Part shown: positions 8,026 through 15,633 of the stretch, piece by piece | How the letters are laid out: every line of letters begins with the position of its first letter | Position numbering within the stretch: position 1 is the stretch's first letter | Source of the DNA: Thalassospira lucentensis | Lineage (GTDB): Bacteria; Pseudomonadota; Alphaproteobacteria; Rhodospirillales; Thalassospiraceae | Reading direction: 5' to 3' | DNA: 64,000 nt | Assembly (NCBI RefSeq): GCF_011806425.1 | Contig: NZ_JAATOV010000007.1 | Span: 186,001-250,000 of the forward strand | The notes under the pieces: model-generated | Databases searched by the model: none | Seen by the model: the letters and a program-made list of their open reading frames with translations, nothing else | Told to the model about the DNA's origin: nothing | Translations under genes and position numbers: made by a program

Positions 8026-8565
8026 ATGTATTCGGATAGAACCTTGCTTCCCAAAGAATGTCTGCGCTTATGCGCGCTCGGCACCCTTGCCCTTTCAGAT
8101 AAACCGATCAGCTATGCTGATCTGGCCAACTCTGTGCGTCATTTCATGTCCCATATGATGGGCCCATCGCTTGATATGATGGGAAGCTCGTTGCAGCTTC
8201 TGAAACTTGAAGGGCTGGTCAAGGAAGATACCAGCAACGGATCGTTTTCCGATGCGCAGCTTGTCCTGACCAAACAGGGTCACGACAAGTTTATTGAGCT
8301 GATGCAAGGAAACCTGCGTGATACATCGGGCGAATTATCGCGCCTGATCATGGCGCTTAAAATGCGCTATTTGCATTTGCTTGATCCCGATATCCGTCGT
8401 GAACAGATCGAAATTCTGCAAGATGTGTGCGAGTTGGACCTTGAACGTGTTCTTGCCCTTCGCGAAGAACACGCCAACGAAGCCGCCAATTTCACCGGCT
8501 GGCTTGAGATGGAAGTCAAACGTCTCGAACAAAAGAACGAATGGTTGAAAAGCCTACTCGCCTAA
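8026..8565 (+). CDS. PadR-like winged-helix regulator
   Basis: 179 residues from ATG 8026 (AGGGACC upstream); an upstream in-frame ATG at 7924 would add an unconvincing leader. Residues 1-85 look like a winged helix: ECLRLCALGTLALSDKPISYADLANSVR, a second helix, LQLLKLEGLVKE, then a wing FSDAQLVLTKQG. Residues 95-179 form long helices ending in a coiled-coil segment (WLEMEVKRLEQKNEWLKSLL), as in PadR C-terminal dimerisation domains. Family assignment is by architecture only. Target unknown; neighbours are rnk and a GNAT with no shared theme. Confidence 0.6.
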   Translation: MYSDRTLLPKECLRLCALGTLALSDKPISYADLANSVRHFMSHMMGPSLDMMGSSLQLLKLEGLVKEDTSNGSFSDAQLVLTKQGHDKFIELMQGNLRDTSGELSRLIMALKMRYLHLLDPDIRREQIEILQDVCELDLERVLALREEHANEAANFTGWLEMEVKRLEQKNEWLKSLLA

Positions 8566-8653
8566 GTCAACCTTGCTCTGACGCGTTTTCCCGCTATAGT
8601 CGAAAGTGATGATCCGCAGGAAGCAGATCACATGTCACAGGCAGGTACGACAC

Positions 8654-9160
8654 ATGCAGATTCGTGAAGAGACCGAAACTGACATACCGGCAATTCACGC
8701 ACTTCTGGCCAGTGCCTTTGAAACGGCACCCCATAGCCAGCAGACAGAACACCTTATTGTCGACGCGCTGCGTGAAAAAGGCCAACTGACCCTTTCCCTG
8801 ATTGCCGAAGAAGATGACGAACTGATCGGCTGCATCGCCTTTTCGCCCGTCAAAATCAATGATGTGAACTGCGCCTGGTATGGACTTGGACCGGTTGCCG
8901 TACTGCCCGTGCGTCAGGGGTTTGGCGTCGGATCAGAACTGATCCAAAGCGGCATCCGACATTTACGCGCCGATGATGCCGCCGGCTGCGTTGTTCTGGG
9001 CGAACCAACCTATTACAGCCGATTTGGCTTTGCCCCCCTTCCCGATCTGAAACTTGACGGGGTGCCCGACAAATATTTTATGGCCCGGCCACTGATTGAT
9101 GACGTTCCATCGGGCATCGTCACCTACGATCCGGCATTCAACATATCCCAAAAAAAATAA
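8654..9160 (+). CDS. GNAT N-acetyltransferase (YhbS-like)
   Basis: 168 residues. ATG 8654 starts MQIREETETDIPAIHALLAS, the normal beta-1/alpha-1 of a GNAT; the upstream ATG at 8606 is rejected. The acetyl-CoA pyrophosphate loop is seen as LGPVAVLPVRQGFGVGSELI (Q/RxxGxG/A), and the C-terminal VVLGEPTYYSRFGFAPLP is the signature of the YhbS/predicted N-acetyltransferase subgroup. Acceptor unknown. It stands alone before a terminator at 9161. Confidence 0.88.
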   Translation: MQIREETETDIPAIHALLASAFETAPHSQQTEHLIVDALREKGQLTLSLIAEEDDELIGCIAFSPVKINDVNCAWYGLGPVAVLPVRQGFGVGSELIQSGIRHLRADDAAGCVVLGEPTYYSRFGFAPLPDLKLDGVPDKYFMARPLIDDVPSGIVTYDPAFNISQKK

Positions 9161-9190
9161 GGCAGCCTCGATTGGGCTGCCTTTGTATTT
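9161..9190 (+). terminator. intrinsic terminator after GNAT
   Basis: GGCAGCC (9161-9167) pairs with GGCTGCC (9175-9181), followed by TTTGTATTTT. It also lies just beyond the convergent SDR gene. Confidence 0.75.
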
Positions 9191-9249
9191 TGGGGATCAT
9201 CCACCACGCCTACCGCTTGACCGCAGTTCGACGATCAACGCGTTGCCGA

Positions 9250-9993
9250 TCAATAAAGATGCTGCCCACCGGTGACAAAGATTTCCGTGCCAGTGACATA
9301 ACTGCTGTCATCCCCGACCAGATAATGCACTGCGGCTGCCACATCTTCGGGGGTGCCCATACGGTTCATCGGAATGCGCGGCACCAGGGCCTCATATTCC
9401 GGTGAAATCATGTCTGTTTTGATTTCACCAGGCGCAACGGCATTGACCCGCACGCCAAGCTCGGCAAACTCCACCGCCATTTCTCGCGTCAGCCCCGACA
9501 GGGCGGCTTTGGACGTGGAATAGGCAGACCCGGCAAACGGATGCACATAGTGCCCGGCAATCGATGTGATGTTGCAAATCGCCCCTTTCCCACGATGCAA
9601 GGCGGATGCAAAGCCACGTGCAAGGGTCAATGGGGTAAAGAAGTTAAGCTCAAACACATCACGCCACGCGGCGATATCCCCGTTCAAACAGCCAAGCCGT
9701 TCCTTATAGGGCGTCTTTGGTGACACACCGGCATTGTTGACCAACGCATGCAGCGGATCATCGCCAAGCACCTCATTGGCTTGGGCGATAAAGGCATCAA
9801 CATCCTCGGGCTTGGACAAGTCTGCGCGAATGTGAATGCCCTGTGCCGGGTCGCGCGGGCAACTGGGCGGCGGGGCTTCGCGGGAACAACAAATAACCCG
9901 CCAACCACGCTGGGCAAAATACCCCACGGTGACGTGGCCAATGCCACGGCTCGCACCTGTCAGGATAACTGTTTTCGGGGCTGATTTACTCAT
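9250..9993 (-). CDS. short-chain dehydrogenase/reductase
   Basis: 247 residues, classical SDR. NAD(P) loop TGASRGIG (residues 12-19), structural NNAG (about 86), catalytic Ser in ITSIAGHYV, Tyr/Lys in SAYSTSKAA, and PGEIKT after strand beta-6; C-terminal VTGTEIFVTGGQ. The R after S in the glycine loop and a SREAP segment suggest NADP(H). The substrate cannot be told. Divergent from the SRAP gene at 10208. Confidence 0.88.
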   Translation of the reverse strand: MSKSAPKTVILTGASRGIGHVTVGYFAQRGWRVICCSREAPPPSCPRDPAQGIHIRADLSKPEDVDAFIAQANEVLGDDPLHALVNNAGVSPKTPYKERLGCLNGDIAAWRDVFELNFFTPLTLARGFASALHRGKGAICNITSIAGHYVHPFAGSAYSTSKAALSGLTREMAVEFAELGVRVNAVAPGEIKTDMISPEYEALVPRIPMNRMGTPEDVAAAVHYLVGDDSSYVTGTEIFVTGGQHLY

Positions 9994-10207
9994 GATGTGG
10001 GCTCTTTATGTGGCGTGCGCATGCGAAACGGCATGTGATCCTGTTGTTATAGCATCCCCGGTCAAACCATTGAAGGAAATGCCCTGTTTTTTTATCCTGC
10101 TGACCCCAACTTTTTTGCGGCCCGAATGAAAGGTAGGTCGCCACGCAAGGTTTGGCAAAGCCACCAGCAGGTATTATTCTGTCGGCATCACGATCATGGG
10201 TCCCCAA

Positions 10208-10924
10208 ATGTGCAGCCGATTTGACCTCAACATCGACATCCGTGCCTTTCAGGTGCAATTGGGTCTGGATATGGAAGATATCCGCCGCATGGTTTCCCAT
10301 GGCGGCTTTGATGGATCAAATGATGCCAACGCTCCGGACCATTCAGACCCAGACAATGCGGATGACGCGAGCGAAACCGCTGCCGCGTTTGATGGCCTCA
10401 CCGGCACCAGGCGCCCGACCGACCCCATCGCCGTCATTCTTACAAGCCGCAAATTGGGACTGCGTCGTTGGGGCTTAACCGGTGGCAACCTGACCGCGCC
10501 GCTGATCAATGCCCGCGCCGAAACGCTGGATCAAAAACCGACCTTTCGTCCGCTTTTGGCCCGGCGCTGCTTGATCCCGGCAACCGCGTGGTATGAATGG
10601 CGCAAAGACGGCGGTGCAAAGCGTAAAAACCACATCACGCTGCCAGATCATCAACCGTTTCTATTCGCCGGATTGGAAAACGGCACAGAGGCCACCATCA
10701 TCACCTGTGCGCCCTCAACTGCGATTGCCCATATTCACAATCGCATGCCCGTCGTGATTGGCCCCAATCATATCAATGCGTGGCTTGATCCATCGGTCGC
10801 GTTTGACCAAACCCGCCATATGCTGACCGCCCTGCCCGACCATGTATTGGCCTGGCACGAAGAAGCCCCCACTGCGCCCAAAACCAAGCACAATGACGAT
10901 CAAATCAGTCTTTTCTCGAAATAG
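10208..10924 (+). CDS. SRAP-domain protein (YedK/HMCES-type abasic-site DNA-protein crosslinker)
   Basis: 238 residues. ATG 10208 is chosen because the family needs Cys at position 2 (MCSRFDLN), which becomes the N-terminal nucleophile that forms a thiazolidine crosslink to abasic sites in single-stranded DNA. Other conserved elements: NARAET (about 103), CLIPATAWYEW with the catalytic Glu, TCAPSTAIAHIHNRMPVVI with the active-site His. An insert with acidic residues (DGSNDANAPDHSDPDNADD) follows the first strand. Role: shielding AP sites at replication forks; often SOS-linked, but no LexA box was recognised upstream. Confidence 0.92.
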   Translation: MCSRFDLNIDIRAFQVQLGLDMEDIRRMVSHGGFDGSNDANAPDHSDPDNADDASETAAAFDGLTGTRRPTDPIAVILTSRKLGLRRWGLTGGNLTAPLINARAETLDQKPTFRPLLARRCLIPATAWYEWRKDGGAKRKNHITLPDHQPFLFAGLENGTEATIITCAPSTAIAHIHNRMPVVIGPNHINAWLDPSVAFDQTRHMLTALPDHVLAWHEEAPTAPKTKHNDDQISLFSK

Positions 10925-11030
10925 GAAATATTTGGGGGATCGGGCGAACACCGCCCCAAAGGCCAACGTCTTTGGCCGTGGCTGGAACATAAAACCAGCA
11001 CGCAAGCTTTTTGCCGTCAAACAGTCCGGA

Positions 11031-11066
11031 TAAAAACAGAAGCACAATTATCCGCAAAAGTGCTTC
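11031..11066 (-). terminator. intrinsic terminator of the small minus-strand gene
   Basis: On the minus strand GAAGCAC (11066-11060) pairs with GTGCTTC (11045-11039), followed by TGTTTTTA. Confidence 0.7.
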
Positions 11067-11072
11067 GTTGGC

Positions 11073-11261
11073 TTATTTGCCGTCAATATCGCTGGGACCA
11101 CAAGGCGCAACCTCACAGCCACCGGCAGCTTCACTGCCCGCGCCATTTTGCCCGGCAAGCGCCGCACCAAGATCCGGCACACCGATTTGCAATTTATTTA
11201 GTTCATGCGCCAAGTCATCTGACATGGCTGCGAAATCAATGATATCGCGAAGTGACAACAT
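11073..11261 (-). CDS. small hypothetical protein (62 aa)
   Basis: Begins MLSLRDIIDFAAMSDDLAHE and continues with LNKLQIGVPDLGAAL, then a Gly/Ala-rich stretch containing two Cys (GGCEVAPCGPSD). AGGGG sits 6 nt before the ATG, and a terminator begins just past the stop codon, so the frame is enclosed by its own translation and termination signals. No family recognised; soluble, no signal peptide. Confidence 0.5.
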   Translation of the reverse strand: MLSLRDIIDFAAMSDDLAHELNKLQIGVPDLGAALAGQNGAGSEAAGGCEVAPCGPSDIDGK

Positions 11262-11358
11262 GGGAATCCCCTAGCAGACGCTTTTCCTCTTTGCGGAACG
11301 CCTCGTTTTTCGGGGCTCCGTCTTTGATAACCCTCGACCTATTCTCTCGCAGATGCAA

Positions 11359-11384
11359 CAAAAAAAGGCGCATCGAAATGCGCC
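11359..11384 (-). terminator. intrinsic terminator after the minus-strand usp
   Basis: Minus strand GGCGCAT (11384-11378) pairs with ATGCGCC (11373-11367) around a TTCG tetraloop and is followed by seven T. It lies 70 bp past the usp stop. Confidence 0.85.
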
Positions 11385-11453
11385 CTTCCCGTCCTACTCA
11401 AAAGAATAGGACATTTATCATCGGAAATTCATATGGTTACGGTGACCATTACG

Positions 11454-12311
11454 TCAGTGCATAATCCAAAGCGGCAAGGTGCATTTTGCCAGCATATCCT
11501 GCGTCACACCGCCAAGGATCATTTCCTTGAACCGGGAATGGCTATAAGCGCCAAGGACAATGCAATCGGCACCGCACTTTTCTGCCTCTGACATCAAGGT
11601 ATTAGCAACATTTCCCGCTTCGGTATGCTCGACCACCCCGGCCTCGACTCCGTGCCAACGGAATTGCTCGGCCAGCTCGCGCGCACTTGCCCGGCCGTAC
11701 GGAACATCACCAACACTGACAATCGTCACAGTTTTTGCCGTCCGCAAAAGCGGCATGGCCGATGTCACTGCCCGCGCAGCTTCAACCCCGCCATTCCACG
11801 CGATCATGGCATTTTCGCCAATCGTCGCCGGCGGATCTTGCGGCGCAACAAGGATCGGACGCCCGGTTTCCATCAATGCCGCATCAAAGGTCAGCGATGC
11901 CGATGCTTCCTTGGGATCGCGGCCAATCACAACCAGATCAAACAGACGACCACGGCGCGCTACTGTTTCGTCTTCGCGGCCGTTATCTTTGCGCCATGCG
12001 CAGGTTGGTTTGGTCTGGGTCGCGGGTGTTTCAGTAATTTCGATACCAGCGGCTTGGACCGCGGCCTTAAATGCCCCCAATCCATTGGCTTCGCGTTTAT
12101 CCGTTTCGGTTTCTGCCGCACGGATCATTTCTTCAATGATCAGGCCCGACATGCCTTCGCCAACGATGGGAATGGAATCTTGTGGTTCGGCGGCGACAAA
12201 AAGCGCCTCAAGATGCGCATCAAACCGTTTTGCTGTACGAAACGCCAAATCCATAACACGGCGATCGATTTCCGAACCGGCTACTGGCGCCAGAATTGTT
12301 CTTATTGCCAT
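11454..12311 (-). CDS. universal stress protein, tandem UspA domains (second copy)
   Basis: 285 residues from ATG 12311, with GGGAG 8 nt upstream; a GTG three codons earlier is possible. Two UspA folds: MAIRTILAPVAGSEIDRRVM at the start and ENAMIAWNGGVEAARAVTSA at about 170, ending GAYSHSRFKEMILGGVTQDM. The first domain has an unusual basic/acidic insert (WRKDNGREDETVARRGR, about 108-124) before LVVIGRD. As in the copy at 2274, the final S/T of the ATP motif is replaced by G. Likely regulated by oxygen through the FNR-like box at 12415. Confidence 0.9.
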   Translation of the reverse strand: MAIRTILAPVAGSEIDRRVMDLAFRTAKRFDAHLEALFVAAEPQDSIPIVGEGMSGLIIEEMIRAAETETDKREANGLGAFKAAVQAAGIEITETPATQTKPTCAWRKDNGREDETVARRGRLFDLVVIGRDPKEASASLTFDAALMETGRPILVAPQDPPATIGENAMIAWNGGVEAARAVTSAMPLLRTAKTVTIVSVGDVPYGRASARELAEQFRWHGVEAGVVEHTEAGNVANTLMSEAEKCGADCIVLGAYSHSRFKEMILGGVTQDMLAKCTLPLWIMH

Positions 12312-12651
12312 TGCACTCACTCCCGACTGTCATCTTGTGAACAGTGCCTGCGCCTGATCCATATACCAAACTGCAGGATCGGCCCTATCTTGCCATGTCT
12401 GACCAGATTGATCCTTGTCCAAGATCAAAAATATTGCGCTGTAATTATTCGTTCAACGCGCTATAGAAGCAAGATCAGCTTGTATAAATCTGTTTGATAG
12501 AATGCCTTGCGACCTAATTGTATCATTTATAGTCCCGATTACGATGACTGTTTCAAGGCAAGATGAAAATGCACCGGCCCAGACACCTGCAAAACGGGCC
12601 GGGAAGTGCATATATACTGAAAACGAATATTAAAAATGGAATTGCGGACGA
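12312..12651. other. divergent control region between usp and arsR-type gene (340 bp)
   Basis: No coding frame. It holds the FNR-like box at 12415-12428 on the usp side and, on the regulator side, TATACT at 12613-12618 about 34 bp before the start codon as a possible -10 element. No clear inverted repeat was found next to the regulator start. Confidence 0.5.
12415..12428. promoter_or_regulatory. FNR/FixK-like box upstream of usp
   Basis: TTGTC-CAAG-ATCAA matches TTGAY-N4-RTCAA at 9 of 10 defined positions. Its centre is 110 bp from the usp start, nearly the same distance as the weaker box before the other usp gene. Confidence 0.5.
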
Positions 12652-12960
12652 ATGGATTACGAAGCGCTTCATGACAATGCACGAGAAGCCGCAGAGTTTC
12701 TAAAAACATTGGGCAATGAATGGCGGCTGATGATTTTATGCTCGTTGGGTGACAGCGAAAAATCGGTTGGCACGCTTGAAAATGAACTGGGCATCAAACA
12801 ATCCGCATTGTCCCAACATTTGGGACGGTTGCGACGCGACAGGTTGGTAAAAACCCGGCGCGAAGCCCAAACGATCTACTATTCACTGGCAGATCAAAAC
12901 ACCATGACCATCATCGCCGCCCTGCAGGAAACCTTCTGCCCACCAGAAAACACGAAATAG
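12652..12960 (+). CDS. ArsR-family regulator of the SqrR/BigR (persulfide-sensing) type
   Basis: 102 residues. The winged helix is clear: LGNEWRLMILCSLGDSEKSV, recognition helix QSALSQHLGRLRRDRLVKTR, wing REAQTIYYSL. Cys30 (RLMILC) and Cys96 (ETFCPP) are 66 residues apart, the same spacing as the Cys42/Cys108 pair that forms a disulfide or tetrasulfide in BigR. That supports a thiol sensor of reactive sulfur rather than a metal sensor; no metal-binding CxC is present. RBS GGACG is weak. Its paralogue at 45660 keeps the first Cys only. No sulfide oxidation genes (sqr, blh) are nearby. Confidence 0.85.
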   Translation: MDYEALHDNAREAAEFLKTLGNEWRLMILCSLGDSEKSVGTLENELGIKQSALSQHLGRLRRDRLVKTRREAQTIYYSLADQNTMTIIAALQETFCPPENTK

Positions 12961-13033
12961 TCGGCGGTCCGTCCGGCGGCACTTGCCCCGACCCGCCGTG
13001 TCCCGGCCCGACCAAATCCCTGCCCAAAAATAA

Positions 13034-13067
13034 AAAACGCGCAAAGGACACCACCTTTGCGCGTTTT
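13034..13067. terminator. bidirectional terminator between arsR-type gene and pdxH
   Basis: AAAACGCGCAAAGG (13034-13047) pairs perfectly with CCTTTGCGCGTTTT (13054-13067), A-run before and T-run after, between convergent genes. Confidence 0.9.
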
Positions 13068-13092
13068 GTCGTTCAACTGAGATCGTCAATTC

Positions 13093-13713
13093 TTATGGGA
13101 ACAGCTTTTCAACGTTCCAGCCCGCATCGTCGCCGTCGCGGGTGAACAATTTGCGGTCATGCAGGCGGAATTTCCCCTCGGCCCAAAATTCAATCCGATC
13201 CGGGACAAGCCGGAACCCGCCCCAATGATCTGGGCGTGTAACCTTGCCCAAACCGAACTTGGCGGTAAATTCGGCCACCCGTTTTTCCAAATCAAACCGG
13301 CCACTCATCGGGCGTGATTGGATGGATGCCCAGGCGCCAAGCTGACTGCCCCGCGGGCGGGATGCGAAATACTCATCCGATTCGGCACTATCGACCTTGG
13401 CAACCTTGCCTTCAATGCGGACGCACTTTTCAAGCTTTTTCCAATGAAAACAAAGTGCCGCATAGCTGTTTTCAGCAAGCTGGCTGCCCTTGCGGCTTTC
13501 ATAATTGGTGTAAAAGACAAAGCCACGTTCATCAAAACCCTTAAGCAGGACAATGCGTGCCGATGGTCGACCATCCTTATCCGCCGTGGCCAATGTCATC
13601 GCATCGGGATAAGCTTTTTCCGCCTCTTTGGCGTCCTTAAACCACGCGTCGAACATCTCAAATGGGGCATTGTGGGGTTCATGCCCCATTTTTGGCGTAT
13701 TTTTTTCGTCCAT
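13093..13713 (-). CDS. pdxH: pyridoxamine 5'-phosphate oxidase
   Basis: 206 residues. FMN-dependent oxidation of pyridoxine or pyridoxamine 5'-phosphate to pyridoxal phosphate. Landmarks: DAMTLATADKDGRPSARIVL, GFVFYTNYESRKG (FMN phosphate and ribityl), ALCFHW, VRIEGKV, YFASRPRGSQLGAWAS, and the C-terminal EFWAEGKFRLHDR with RLHDR contacting PLP, ending VEKLFP (family ending RLxP). ATG 13713 is taken; a TTG three codons upstream sits closer to the AGAGGA sequence and may be the true start. It supplies cofactor for hemA and the aminotransferase upstream, though not in an operon with them. Confidence 0.95.
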   Translation of the reverse strand: MDEKNTPKMGHEPHNAPFEMFDAWFKDAKEAEKAYPDAMTLATADKDGRPSARIVLLKGFDERGFVFYTNYESRKGSQLAENSYAALCFHWKKLEKCVRIEGKVAKVDSAESDEYFASRPRGSQLGAWASIQSRPMSGRFDLEKRVAEFTAKFGLGKVTRPDHWGGFRLVPDRIEFWAEGKFRLHDRKLFTRDGDDAGWNVEKLFP

Positions 13714-13841
13714 TGGGATCAAGGTTCCTCTGATTGTCCAAAATCTGCTAAATTAAGACAAAGCAGATGACGAACATGGGTGGCAAGTCACGAACATCGT
13801 TCGTATATTCAGAGCATATCTGTTGGGACAGGAAAAACAAG

Positions 13842-14333
13842 ATGGGCAGAACAAACATGAAATTTCGTCATATCATCATACCGCTGGTAATGACCGCCTT
13901 TATCGCTGGCTGTGCCCAGGATCAAGGTCAGAAACAGACCGCAGGCACCCTGCTGGGTGCCGTTGGTGGTGCCGTTGCCGGTGCGCAGTTTGGTAAAGGC
14001 AGCGGCCAGTTGGTCGGTGTTGCACTTGGCACCATGGCTGGCGCGTTCCTTGGCAGTGAAGTCGGCCGTTCGCTTGATAATGCGGACCGCGCGATCATGG
14101 CGCAAAGCACGCAGCGTACCCTTGAAACCGCACCGACCGGCCAGACATCAACTTGGCAGAATCCGGATACCGGCGTTCAGGGTACCGTAACCCCGACCCG
14201 CACCTACCAGAAACCGCAGACTCAGGAATACTGCCGTGAGTACCAGCAAACCGTCATGATCGGCGGTAAGGAAGAAACGGCATATGGCACCGCGTGCCGT
14301 AAAGAAGATGGCGACTGGCAGGTTGTAAATTGA
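13842..14333 (+). CDS. glycine-zipper outer-membrane lipoprotein (17-kDa antigen family)
   Basis: 163 residues from ATG 13842 (AGGA 8 nt upstream); ATG 13857 is a second option. Signal peptide with lipobox IAGC (Cys at residue 24 from 13842), then a glycine-zipper segment GTLLGAVGGAVAGAQFGKGS continuing to GTMAGAFLGSEVGRSL, typical of Rickettsia 17-kDa surface antigen-like proteins. The C-terminal part has EYCREYQQTVMIGGKEETAYGTACRKEDGDWQ, the conserved pair of Cys. Role: envelope structure; exact function unknown. Confidence 0.88.
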   Translation: MGRTNMKFRHIIIPLVMTAFIAGCAQDQGQKQTAGTLLGAVGGAVAGAQFGKGSGQLVGVALGTMAGAFLGSEVGRSLDNADRAIMAQSTQRTLETAPTGQTSTWQNPDTGVQGTVTPTRTYQKPQTQEYCREYQQTVMIGGKEETAYGTACRKEDGDWQVVN

Positions 14334-14351
14334 TCAGAATTTTCTGATCAA
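14330..14351 (+). repeat. perfect inverted repeat across the lipoprotein stop codon
   Basis: Arms TTGATCAGAA (14330-14339) and TTCTGATCAA (14342-14351) are separated by TT. The TGA stop codon lies inside the left arm. It stands 12 bp before the terminator hairpin, giving two stacked hairpins at the 3' end, which may protect the mRNA. Confidence 0.6.
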
Positions 14352-14363
14352 ACATCCTAATTT

Positions 14364-14402
14364 AAAGGCGGTGCGGTCCTTGCGATCTGCACCGCCTTTT
14401 TT
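14364..14402 (+). terminator. intrinsic terminator after glycine-zipper lipoprotein
   Basis: AAAGGCGGTGC (14364-14374) pairs with GCACCGCCTTT (14389-14399), followed by TTT. Confidence 0.9.
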
Positions 14403-14506
14403 ATATCCCGACAAAGGCATAAATAGCCTTTCTTGTTTTCCCCAAGACGGGCTAGAGTTAGCACGCGCGCAATCGGCGCTATTTTGTTCATCCAACCGGT
14501 CAATTC

Positions 14507-15451
14507 ATGCAGGATCCATACAAAATACTTGGCGTAGCCAAAAACGCCACCCAAGACGAAATTAAGAAAGCCTACCGCAAACTGGCGCGCGAACTTCACC
14601 CGGACGTCAATCCCGGGGACACCAAGATCGAAGAGCGCTTTAAAAAAGTCTCAAGCGCCTATCATTTGCTCGGTGATGCGGAACGCCGCAAAAAGTTCGA
14701 CAACGGCATGATCGACGCCGACGGTCGCGAAACCGGCCCATTTGGGCACGGTGGCGGCGGTGCGCGTTCACGTGCTGCTGGCGGTTTCCGTGACAGCGAT
14801 CCGTTCGGCTTTTCTGGCGCCAACCCCGAAGACATTTTTGACGAAATCTTTGGCAAAAGTGGCCGGGGCCGTGGCGGCCAAGGCGGCGGCTTTGGTGGTT
14901 TTGGCGGCGAACGAAAACCGCAAAAGGTCAAAGGTCCGAATATCTCTTACGAGCTGACCCTTGATTTCAAGGAATCCATCCTTGGCACGACCAAGCGGAT
15001 CAACCTTGCCAGCGGCAAAAGCCTCGAAGTCCGCATCCCACCTGGCAGCGAGGACGAACAAACCCTGCGCCTTAAGGGGCAAGGCATGGCGGGCATGAAT
15101 GGCGGCGAACCGGGCGATGCCCTGATTAAGCTGCATGTTCATCCCGATAAAACCTTCCGCCGCGAAGGCAATGATCTGCACTGCGATCTTGCCATCACGC
15201 TGGCTGAGGCAATTCTGGGTGGCTCCATCGAAGTTCCGATTGTCGATGGCAAGGTCAACATGAAACTGCCTGCCAACGCCAATAGCGGCACCAAACTGCG
15301 CCTGCGCGGCAAGGGGGCACCCTATGATCGCAACGCCAAACGCGGCGATCAATATGTGCATCTGACGGTAAAGCTTCCCGATGAACGTGATGATGAACTG
15401 GTCGAGTTCATCCGCGATTGGTCGGAAAAGCACCCCTACAGCACCCGATAA
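14507..15451 (+). CDS. DnaJ-domain chaperone, CbpA/type II-like
   Basis: 314 residues. J domain at 1-70 (MQDPYKILGVAKNATQDEIK, HPD motif in ARELHPDVNP), then a Gly/Phe-rich linker (about 75-140: GHGGGGARSR, GRGRGGQGGGFGGFGGERKP) and the two C-terminal beta-barrel substrate domains (YELTLDFKESILGTTKRINL; DLAITLAEAILGGSIEVPIV; KLRLRGKG). The four CxxCxGxG zinc repeats of true DnaJ are absent, so it is a CbpA-type co-chaperone for DnaK. No CbpM-like modulator adjoins it. Monocistronic with its own terminator. Confidence 0.92.
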   Translation: MQDPYKILGVAKNATQDEIKKAYRKLARELHPDVNPGDTKIEERFKKVSSAYHLLGDAERRKKFDNGMIDADGRETGPFGHGGGGARSRAAGGFRDSDPFGFSGANPEDIFDEIFGKSGRGRGGQGGGFGGFGGERKPQKVKGPNISYELTLDFKESILGTTKRINLASGKSLEVRIPPGSEDEQTLRLKGQGMAGMNGGEPGDALIKLHVHPDKTFRREGNDLHCDLAITLAEAILGGSIEVPIVDGKVNMKLPANANSGTKLRLRGKGAPYDRNAKRGDQYVHLTVKLPDERDDELVEFIRDWSEKHPYSTR

Positions 15452-15458
15452 CGTCCCC

Positions 15459-15488
15459 AAAAAGCCGGCATCGCGCCGGCTTTTTTTT
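15459..15488 (+). terminator. intrinsic terminator after dnaJ-like gene
   Basis: AAAAGCCGGC (15460-15469) pairs with GCCGGCTTTT (15475-15484) with a further T run. Confidence 0.9.
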
Positions 15489-15633
15489 ATGGCACCACCG
15501 CCCTTTCCCGTCATGGACATTGCTCTTTAAACGCAACGCTATGCCTGAAATGACGATCTCGTGTTACTATATGATTTAAGGCGTTTTATCGCCCATAACC
15601 AAAACAGAAAATCAGCGGACCGGCAGGATGCCC

